Source: Candidatus Aminicenantota bacterium
GTDB taxonomy: Bacteria; Acidobacteriota; Aminicenantia; Aminicenantales; Aminicenantaceae
Length of the DNA: 5,713 nucleotides
Reading direction: 5' to 3'
NCBI GenBank assembly: GCA_016926925.1
Contig: JAFGNQ010000027.1
Span: 1 to 5,713, forward strand
The translations under genes and the position numbers were made by a program. Below, piece after piece: positions 1 to 5,713 of this stretch (position 1 is its first letter; each line of letters starts with the position of its first letter). The notes beneath the pieces were generated by a model. That model was not told the origin of the DNA, did no database searches, and saw only the letters and a program-made list of their open reading frames with translations.

Positions 1-2075
1 AAATCGACGGACGGCTGCTTGAACCTCTCTGGCAAAGAGCGGAACCCGTAGGACCTCTGACAATGGTTGAGCCGGATGAGGGGGCCCCGGCAAGCGAACA
101 GACGGAAGTCCGGGTGGTCGCCAAAGTCGACGCACTCTATTTTGGAATCATCTGTCACGACAGGAGTCCGGAGAAGATTGTCAGCCACACCATGAAACGT
201 GATGCCTATATGCGCGGTCAGGATCATATCAAAATTGTGCTCGATCCATTCATGAATGGCAGAACGGGCTACATATTTGCCGTAAACCCTGACGGAGCCC
301 GGTATGATGCCCTGGTCGAAAGAGAAGGAGGCGGGGAGAACGAACAGTGGGACGGTATTTGGGAAGCAGCCGCCCATCGATCCGAGGCAGGCTGGAGTGT
401 TGAGATCTGCATCCCCGTAAAAACACTGCGCTTCGGACCAGGCTTATCCCGGTGGGGCTTCAACGTGGAACGAAGAATCGAGCGCCTCCTCGAGACAGAC
501 CGCTGGGCGGCACCCAACCGCAACTTCAGAGTTACGAACATAAGCCAAGCCGGAAAGCTCGTTTCCATTCCGACATTTCGGCAGGGCAGAGGTTTGACCA
601 TACGACCCTACACGCTAGGAAGCCGCACGCATGACGAGGTCGACACAACAGCGTCGAATGATATCGAAGCCGGATTGGACATTCTCAAGAATTTCGGCAG
701 CAACGTAACCGGCCTGCTCAGCGTCAATACGGATTTCGCCGAAACCGAAGCCGACACGCGACAAGTCAACCTAACCCGGTTCCCGCTTTTTTTCCCTGAA
801 AAAAGGACATTCTTTCTCGAAGGCTCCGATATTTTCGATTTCGGCCTCGGTTTGGGAACTGGTCATCAAAGAGATATCATCCCGTTTTTCAGCCGCCGCA
901 TCGGCCTTATCGAGACCGACGATGAGGAAGATGAAGGGAACCAGATCGTCCCTCTGGCTATCGCCGGCAAGGCAACGGGAAGCATCGATCGCTTCAGTTT
1001 CGGCATCCTCAATTCACTGGTGGAACCCGTCGAGGGGCTGTCGCCGAGAACCAATCTATTTGCCGCCCGAGGCTATCAAGGTCTATGGGAAGAATCGAAA
1101 ATCGGTTTTCTCGTTACGGCAGGCGACCCTCTGGGCCGCAATAACAGTTGGCAAGCTGGAATCGATTTTGTCTACAAGACATCAACATTTCAAGGTAATA
1201 AAAATTTTCTCTTTGGTATTTGGGGATTGGTGAACAACCGCGAAGATTTGGGAAAAGACAAAACAGCCATCGGGATGAAGATTGACTTTCCCAACGATCT
1301 CTGGGATGTATCCCTGGCCTTTAAGCGGATCGGCGCCGATTATGATCCCTCAATGGGATTCGTTCCATGGCAGGGAATCTACAAAGTGAATTTTGACCTC
1401 ACATTCAAACCTCGACCGGACTGGTTCTGGCTTCGCCTGATGCGTCATGAGTTTTTTACTCATTTTGTCTGGGATCTCAGCGGCCGGATTCAACAATGGC
1501 GGGTATTCATAGCTCCGGTCAACTGGCAGCTGGAGAGCGGTGACCGTTTCGAGTTCAACATTGTTCCCAATATGGAACGCATTCCGGAAGAATTCGAGAT
1601 TACCCCGGAGGTTATCGTCAAAACAGGGAAATATAACTGGTGGCGCTACCGCCTCGAGTTCCATTCGGCCAGCAAAAGAAGCATCACGACCAAATTCACC
1701 TGGTGGTTCGGCACCCTCTATGACGGGAGCATGAATCAGTACCAAGCAGAGTTGGGATGGCGACCGTCGCATCATATGAATATATCCTTTGAAGGGGAGT
1801 GGAATAAAGGACGTCTATCTGCCGGGGGTGTGGATATTCGGTTGGGAAGGGCTCGATTCGATATGTTCGTATCACCGAACCTTCAAATATTGACCTACCT
1901 TCAGTACGACAGCCTGACGAAGGAATTGGGATTGAACACGCGGCTTCGCTACACATACCGCAGCCTGCTGGACATATTCCTCGTTTACAACCGAAACTGG
2001 TTGGAAACAAGTGGGACTTTGAGGCCCGAAATAAACCAGTTTTTTATCAAGATCCAATATTCCTGGCGTTCCTGA
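1..2075 (+). CDS. DUF5916 outer-membrane beta-barrel protein with N-terminal CBM9-like domain (5' end outside the window)
   Basis: The reading frame is open from base 3, and the residues before the first in-window ATG (base 63) already match the family: IDGRLLEPLWQRAEP resembles the usual 'IDGxLdEpvWqrA' opening of the CBM9-like domain. The gene therefore begins left of the window, and the ATG at 63 is internal. About 690 residues are present; the signal peptide and the first part are missing. The CBM9-like domain covers about the first 190 residues (LYFGIICHD, FAVNPDGARYDA, WDGIWEAA, GWSVEICIP, LRFG, WGFNVERRI). The DUF5916 signature follows at bases 768-824 (NLTRFPLFFPEKRTFFLEG) and then FFSRRIGL. 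The rest alternates aromatic and polar residues like barrel strands and ends IKIQYSWRS, close to an outer-membrane beta-signal. Known of the family: predicted surface or outer-membrane protein with no established reaction; glycan binding by the CBM9-like part is only inferred. An acidic stretch (912-935) follows the SRRIGL motif. It converges on the peptidase gene. Confidence 0.92.
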   Translation, partial: IDGRLLEPLWQRAEPVGPLTMVEPDEGAPASEQTEVRVVAKVDALYFGIICHDRSPEKIVSHTMKRDAYMRGQDHIKIVLDPFMNGRTGYIFAVNPDGARYDALVEREGGGENEQWDGIWEAAAHRSEAGWSVEICIPVKTLRFGPGLSRWGFNVERRIERLLETDRWAAPNRNFRVTNISQAGKLVSIPTFRQGRGLTIRPYTLGSRTHDEVDTTASNDIEAGLDILKNFGSNVTGLLSVNTDFAETEADTRQVNLTRFPLFFPEKRTFFLEGSDIFDFGLGLGTGHQRDIIPFFSRRIGLIETDDEEDEGNQIVPLAIAGKATGSIDRFSFGILNSLVEPVEGLSPRTNLFAARGYQGLWEESKIGFLVTAGDPLGRNNSWQAGIDFVYKTSTFQGNKNFLFGIWGLVNNREDLGKDKTAIGMKIDFPNDLWDVSLAFKRIGADYDPSMGFVPWQGIYKVNFDLTFKPRPDWFWLRLMRHEFFTHFVWDLSGRIQQWRVFIAPVNWQLESGDRFEFNIVPNMERIPEEFEITPEVIVKTGKYNWWRYRLEFHSASKRSITTKFTWWFGTLYDGSMNQYQAELGWRPSHHMNISFEGEWNKGRLSAGGVDIRLGRARFDMFVSPNLQILTYLQYDSLTKELGLNTRLRYTYRSLLDIFLVYNRNWLETSGTLRPEINQFFIKIQYSWRS

Positions 2076-2174
2076 AAAGCTTCCTGAGGGGGATCCCGTC
2101 CTATCGCAGTATGGAATACTCCTGCATAAATATCTTCACAGCCGCCCGAATTTTATAGTCTAAGCAGACCGGTA

Positions 2175-4235
2175 TCAAAAGCTAATCCATCCCCTCTCTT
2201 TCAGCTCCACAAAAACATCTTTGACCGGTTTGATCCCGATCTCCCGGAATTGGGCGCAGGCAGCATTCCTGAGTTGAATGAGATTATGTTTGCCGTCGGC
2301 ATAGTTCAGCATCTCCCAGAGCATATCGTAACTCATGAACGGGCTGAGCCCCATTTCACGTAAAATCTCATCCACAAGCCAATAAGATAAGGATTGGGCG
2401 ATCAGCCTCTTGGGATAAATTTCACTGCATTCTTTTTCCAAATCCGACCATAGGGCATCCTGAGGTTCGGTCCCTTTTTCCCTGCAAAGCACCTTGTATG
2501 AACTCTCGATCCTTTGCCTCTGAAGATCGAGATATTGCCCGAGTATATTTTTTCTATCGCTCAAAATTGTCGAATCCACCCGCGCCCGGGGCAGATTGCC
2601 AAGGATCGAATCCAGAGACTTGATCGCGAATTCAGATACATAATCAAAATAGGCTTTACTATCCCTGTACTCTCTATGCAGAGTCGTTTTTCCTGATTTT
2701 TCCAGCCTCGCCAGATATTCCATTGTCGCAGATTCTATTCTTTCGACGAGAGAATGGTGAGTTAGTTCCACGAGGCTGTTGACATTCTTTTCATCATAGC
2801 TGGCTGCCGTCCAACCCAAAAAAGCTCCCAATAGGATCGACCTTTCCATTTCCGTAGGATCTATGTTGTCGGGGACGTCAAAGGACGTGTGCCAGAAGCG
2901 GTCCCCGAGATGGACCAGCATCGTTGATGGGACTCCGATTTGTGCGTCGCAGAACATCATGTGGTCGCTCCCTCCCATGTAGTCGACTATTCTGTAATTG
3001 AAAGTGCTGTTAGAACCGACTCCGGTGGTCACATTCATTCTGTCCACTAAAGACGCATAATACGCGATCAGGGCATCCAGGAAAGACGGACGGGAAAGGG
3101 GCATCTTGGTAATGGACAGATAGGATTGGCTGTTTTGCAGATTCGCGCCGATCATATCCATGTTGATGCCGATAATTCCTCTCTTGGCCGTGTTTCTGTT
3201 CTCCTCGATGTAGGCGGCCGTTCCCTCCCATTCGGGAACCCATAAAAATCGTATTGTCCGCAGCGGTCTTGTAATCTTGCCCTCTTCGATCAATTTTGTC
3301 ATCGTGGTCGCAATCTCCACGAGTCCGGCGCTGCCGCTCGCATTGTCGTTGGCCCCGGGTTTGTAGTGATCGAGGTGGGCTATATAAATGACTTCCTGCT
3401 CAGGATACGTACTCCCCTCTACGACAGCCGAAATTATGGGCATATGCCCTGAAAAAGTCTCGGCGAAAACCTCTGCCCTCATGATCACCTTTCTTTTGAC
3501 TTCCAAAAGATTCTTGAGAGTTTCCGTTTGATCTCTGGACAGAGAAAATCCCCAAGTGCTGTTTTTCGTCTCTTCCCCGGAAAGATAAAGCCGATTGACT
3601 TCGACCAGCGTCGGAAATTCGGCGAGTCGCCTGTTCAGTGATGATCCCATGACGATGCCCGCAGCCCCTCGCTTCTGGACAGCCTGGCGCATGACCATCG
3701 CCGCATCACCGTGTTCGGCAAAAACGATTTTCCCTTGCACGTTCTTTCCTTCGTAGTCCTTATCCGAAGTCCCCCTGCCGACATAAACCACCTCTGCTTC
3801 CGTGACTCCTTTGCCGTTCGAGTAGGGCATTAAGGCTACCGTTGTCTGAGAGGAATCACACCATTTGGCCCGAAGAGGCTTGGTGACATACAATTTGGCG
3901 CTGTGGATTCGAAAACCCGGATTCGAGCGCCAGGTGCCATACGTCTTGATTCCATCCGCAGCATAGGAGTGGAGCTTGACGTTCGCGACACCAAAGTCCT
4001 CGAGGATTCCCATGACGTAGGCTACGGCTTTTTCATATTCGGTGTTCTCGAAGGCTCCGTCAGTCCGGTTATAGCGGGATATGCCGATAACATAATCCTT
4101 GGCCCTAACTCCTGAGATCTCGTCCCTCAACTCACGATAAATTTTGTTGTCGCAAAGCTGAGTCTCCGTTTGTCCATAGAGAAACGCGGCAAAAGTCGTC
4201 CACACTAACAAAAAAATCGTCTTCTGTAATCTCAT
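2175..4235 (-). CDS. Exported M28 family metallopeptidase with PA-like insert and C-terminal winged-helix-like module
   Basis: A predicted zinc aminopeptidase of family M28, exported. I place the start at the ATG at 4233-4235 (686 residues), because AAGGA sits six bases upstream and the protein then opens with a clean signal peptide (MRLQK, hydrophobic core to about residue 20, LYGQ before TETQ). A TTG seven codons upstream keeps the frame open but has no good ribosome site. A PA-like insert lies at about 135-208 (AEVVYVGRGTSD, GKIVFAEHGDAA, RGAAGIVMG). The M28 core follows: H287 and D289 in AHLDHY, D297 in GANDNASG, E335 in PEWEGTAAY, D360 in NMDMIG and H449 in WHTSFD. The usual Glu-Glu pair is Glu-Trp-Glu here. 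Residues about 485-612 look helical. The last 70 or so (LNYADGKHNLIQLR to LKERGWISF) look like a winged helix. It is longer than minimal M28 enzymes because of these additions. It may be the last gene of an rlmN-HAD-M28 transcript. Family is sure; substrate and exo- or endopeptidase activity are unknown. Confidence 0.92.
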   Translation of the reverse strand: MRLQKTIFLLVWTTFAAFLYGQTETQLCDNKIYRELRDEISGVRAKDYVIGISRYNRTDGAFENTEYEKAVAYVMGILEDFGVANVKLHSYAADGIKTYGTWRSNPGFRIHSAKLYVTKPLRAKWCDSSQTTVALMPYSNGKGVTEAEVVYVGRGTSDKDYEGKNVQGKIVFAEHGDAAMVMRQAVQKRGAAGIVMGSSLNRRLAEFPTLVEVNRLYLSGEETKNSTWGFSLSRDQTETLKNLLEVKRKVIMRAEVFAETFSGHMPIISAVVEGSTYPEQEVIYIAHLDHYKPGANDNASGSAGLVEIATTMTKLIEEGKITRPLRTIRFLWVPEWEGTAAYIEENRNTAKRGIIGINMDMIGANLQNSQSYLSITKMPLSRPSFLDALIAYYASLVDRMNVTTGVGSNSTFNYRIVDYMGGSDHMMFCDAQIGVPSTMLVHLGDRFWHTSFDVPDNIDPTEMERSILLGAFLGWTAASYDEKNVNSLVELTHHSLVERIESATMEYLARLEKSGKTTLHREYRDSKAYFDYVSEFAIKSLDSILGNLPRARVDSTILSDRKNILGQYLDLQRQRIESSYKVLCREKGTEPQDALWSDLEKECSEIYPKRLIAQSLSYWLVDEILREMGLSPFMSYDMLWEMLNYADGKHNLIQLRNAACAQFREIGIKPVKDVFVELKERGWISF

Positions 4236-4241
4236 TTTCTT

Positions 4242-4246
4242 TCCTT
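4242..4246 (-). promoter_or_regulatory. Ribosome binding site of the M28 peptidase gene
   Basis: On the minus strand AAGGA stands six bases before the ATG at 4233-4235, inside a purine-rich stretch. It decides the start: the in-frame TTG at 4254-4256 lies upstream of this site, and using it would put the site inside the coding sequence and add MLKKGKK in front of the signal peptide. Confidence 0.65.
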
Positions 4247-4303
4247 TTTTTAACAAGATATCGGACGTCTATTCCAAAAATCCTTCCGTGGCATTTGAAG
4301 CAT

Positions 4304-4969
4304 CTAATCGTTCTTGGAAGTCATACCGGAAACCTCCAAGATCTTATCGCAAACCTCCATAAAATCATCGCTTCGGCAGCAGTAATCCGCAGCCTCCCTT
4401 AAGGCAGAACTGGAAGTATTGAATGCAATCGCGTATCCTGCCATCTTCATCATGGGAAGGTCACCTACGCTGTCTCCAATCACGATCGACTTGCTCGGAG
4501 GGACATGAAACCGCTGCATAACTTCTCTTAAAATACGCCCTTTACCCAGATGGCTGACGTTGATGGTCACACCGCCAGTCAATTTTCCCTTCCGAACTTT
4601 CAAACGGTTGCCGATTGTATAATCGAAGGCCAACTCCTTCTTGATCCTGTCCACGATGAATTGGATCCCGGTCGAGATCGCGGCCAGTGTATACCCATTT
4701 TCTTTGAGAATATGAACCGCTCTTGCCGCGTTTTTGGCGTAAGGAATCTCTTGAAACAGGCCTGTCAATCTCTCCGCATTCAACCCTTTCCAATGAGCTG
4801 CATCCAGTTTACAGAACCTTCTATAACTGATCTTTCCGGTCAAAAACAGGTTTTGGTAGCGGATCGCATTGTCATCCCATTGACCCAGCTTTTCATGGAG
4901 GAACTGCCAGCTGGAGACGTGTCGTGTGATGGTTCCGTCGATATCAAATACGAGAAGATCATATCTCAT
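4304..4969 (-). CDS. HAD superfamily phosphatase, subfamily IB (SerB-like fold)
   Basis: A soluble 221-residue cytosolic phosphatase; length and motif spacing match phosphoserine-phosphatase-like HAD-IB enzymes. Motif I is FDIDGT, with D9 as the expected aspartyl nucleophile and D11 as the general acid/base. Motif II is S99 in AISTG, motif III is K143 in GKGR, and motif IV is GDSVGD, with D166 and D170 binding magnesium. A helical cap lies between motif I and motif II (about 15-80), and LTGGV at 130-134 matches the 'dGkLTG' element of the group. The residues that bind the serine moiety in Methanocaldococcus phosphoserine phosphatase (E20 and R56, aligned from memory) appear as V18 or S20 and D56 here, so I do not call it serB. 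Substrate unknown; a sugar phosphate or other small phosphomonoester is possible. It lies 63 bases after rlmN and 68 before the M28 gene, same strand. There is no signal peptide or membrane segment. Confidence 0.9.
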   Translation of the reverse strand: MRYDLLVFDIDGTITRHVSSWQFLHEKLGQWDDNAIRYQNLFLTGKISYRRFCKLDAAHWKGLNAERLTGLFQEIPYAKNAARAVHILKENGYTLAAISTGIQFIVDRIKKELAFDYTIGNRLKVRKGKLTGGVTINVSHLGKGRILREVMQRFHVPPSKSIVIGDSVGDLPMMKMAGYAIAFNTSSSALREAADYCCRSDDFMEVCDKILEVSGMTSKND

Positions 4970-4979
4970 AATGGACAGA

Positions 4980-4984
4980 TCCTT
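4980..4984 (-). promoter_or_regulatory. Likely ribosome binding site of the HAD phosphatase gene
   Basis: AAGGA on the minus strand lies ten bases before the ATG at 4967-4969, slightly longer than ideal spacing. The start is supported mainly by the protein: the hydrophobic strand DLLVF leading into DIDGT begins three residues after this Met, as usual for the family. Confidence 0.5.
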
Positions 4985-5032
4985 TCCAAAATGCTGGAAT
5001 CGACTCTCCTATTTCGCACGGAATCCCATCTT

Positions 5033-5713
5033 TCACTCCGCAGTCGTTCCTTTACGGTCGATGGCAAGCTGACCGCAGGCAGCCATAATGCGGTCTCCCT
5101 TTTTGCGGCGGACCGTAACTTTCGCACCTCTGGATATTACGCTGTTCTGAAAGTCCCGCACTCTTTCCCGCGTCGCCCCCCTGTAATCCGGAGAATGATT
5201 GGGATTGCAGGAAATCAAATTCACTTTAGCCTTGAGATGTTTGGCCCTATCTCCCAGCCGTTTGGCGTCTTCTGTCGAATCATTCAGTCCCTCGATTACA
5301 GCATATTCCAGAGTGATCCTCCGGCCTGTATTCCGAACATAGGTCTCACAGGCAGCGAACAGTTTTCCCAGGGGATATTTCCGGTTGACGGGAACGAGCC
5401 GGTCTCTTACCGTATCGATCGTTGCATGAAGAGAAACAGAGAGTTCGATCTGAAGCCCCAGCCGGCTGAGTTTCAGCATTCCGGGAACGAGACCGCATGT
5501 AGACAGGGTTATCCTCCTTGCACCGATATTGAAACCCTCCGGATGATTGATAACCTCGATCGCCCGGACAACCTGATCGAAATTATCGAGAGGCTCTCCA
5601 ATTCCCATAAAGACAACATTGGTGATTTCCACATCAAGTGTTTTTTTCACAGCCGAAATCTGCCCAACGATTTCTGAAACTGAAAGATTACGGACATATC
5701 CCTTAGAGCCGCT
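5033..5713 (-). CDS. rlmN: 23S rRNA (adenine(2503)-C(2))-methyltransferase RlmN, C-terminal part (5' end outside the window)
   Basis: A radical-SAM methyltransferase that, in the family, methylates C2 of A2503 in 23S rRNA and A37 in some tRNAs, in the cytosol. The frame stays open to the right edge, so the GTG at 5648-5650 is internal: the 21 residues before it include GYVRNLSVSEIVGQI, the conserved stretch just after the iron-sulphur cysteines. The 226 residues present are roughly the last 60 percent of a 340-380 residue enzyme; the CxxxCxxC cluster motif must lie just beyond base 5713. Visible family motifs, in order, are VVFMGIGEPLDN (SAM binding), ITLSTCGLVPG, ELSVSLHA, RRITLEYAVIEGLNDS, VNLISCNP and RIMAACGQL. 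The Cys in AACGQL (codon 5075-5077) corresponds to the methyl-accepting region cysteine Cys355 of the E. coli enzyme. NLISCNP replaces the more usual NLIPxNP. Its relative Cfr is less likely given the housekeeping context, but the missing N-terminal half would help exclude it. Confidence 0.93.
   Translation of the reverse strand, partial: SGSKGYVRNLSVSEIVGQISAVKKTLDVEITNVVFMGIGEPLDNFDQVVRAIEVINHPEGFNIGARRITLSTCGLVPGMLKLSRLGLQIELSVSLHATIDTVRDRLVPVNRKYPLGKLFAACETYVRNTGRRITLEYAVIEGLNDSTEDAKRLGDRAKHLKAKVNLISCNPNHSPDYRGATRERVRDFQNSVISRGAKVTVRRKKGDRIMAACGQLAIDRKGTTAE

Noticed and set aside
269..2057. Several short open frames on both strands inside the DUF5916 gene.
   Set aside because: They overlap a continuous, conserved coding frame and have no recognisable content or ribosome sites.
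2106..2125. Small inverted repeat (GTAT/ATAC with an outer GCA/TGC pair) in the convergent gap, considered as a terminator.
   Set aside because: The stem is only four pairs plus three beyond a bulge, with a three-base loop and no T-run after it on either strand.
2158..2169. GTCT-AAGC-AGAC hairpin just after the M28 stop codon, considered as its terminator on the minus strand.
   Set aside because: The stem has four pairs only, and the following TATAAAATT is not a proper T-tract.
4254..4256. TTG start for the M28 peptidase, giving 693 residues.
   Set aside because: The ATG at 4233-4235 has a well-placed AAGGA and yields a normal signal peptide; the TTG has neither.
4236..4303. Promoter before the M28 gene (TTGGAA and TTAAAA with 18 bases between).
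   Set aside because: The match to the -35 and -10 consensus is poor (about four and three of six), and AT-rich DNA gives such matches by chance.
4550..5677. A 375-codon open frame on the plus strand, opposite rlmN and most of the HAD gene.
   Set aside because: The minus strand has two clear conserved families over the same bases. The plus-strand translation shows no family motif, starts inside the HAD gene and crosses the intergenic gap, so it is an antisense shadow.

Overview
The window carries four protein-coding genes and almost no other DNA. One gene lies on the plus strand and is cut by the left edge. Three lie on the minus strand, and the rightmost of these is cut by the right edge. 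I see no rRNA, tRNA, CRISPR array, insertion sequence or long repeat, and no gap reaches 300 bases.

Left part (1-2075, plus): the greater part of a DUF5916 protein. It has an N-terminal CBM9-like domain followed by a predicted outer-membrane beta-barrel, so the host should have an outer membrane. After a 99-base convergent gap comes the minus-strand group, read right to left: rlmN (5713 to 5033, 5' end missing), a HAD-IB phosphatase (4969 to 4304) and an exported M28 metallopeptidase with a PA-like insert and a C-terminal winged-helix-like module (4235 to 2175). The gaps between them are 63 and 68 bases with no clear terminator, so the three may be co-transcribed.

Organism: base composition looks moderate, close to half GC by eye. 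DUF5916 proteins and large secreted M28 peptidases with this type of tail are common, from memory, in Bacteroidota, Acidobacteriota, Candidatus Aminicenantes and similar, often uncultured, Gram-negative bacteria. I lean towards the Acidobacteriota/Aminicenantes side, with low confidence, because there is no marker gene here that decides it.

How the genes fit together: RlmN is housekeeping (23S rRNA and tRNA methylation) and the HAD protein is a cytosolic small-molecule phosphatase. The peptidase and the DUF5916 barrel act in the envelope. No common pathway is evident. I do not see a new multi-gene system. The points worth a second look are in the proteins: an unusual metal-site motif and a winged-helix-like tail in the exported peptidase, and loss of the phosphoserine-specificity residues in the HAD phosphatase.
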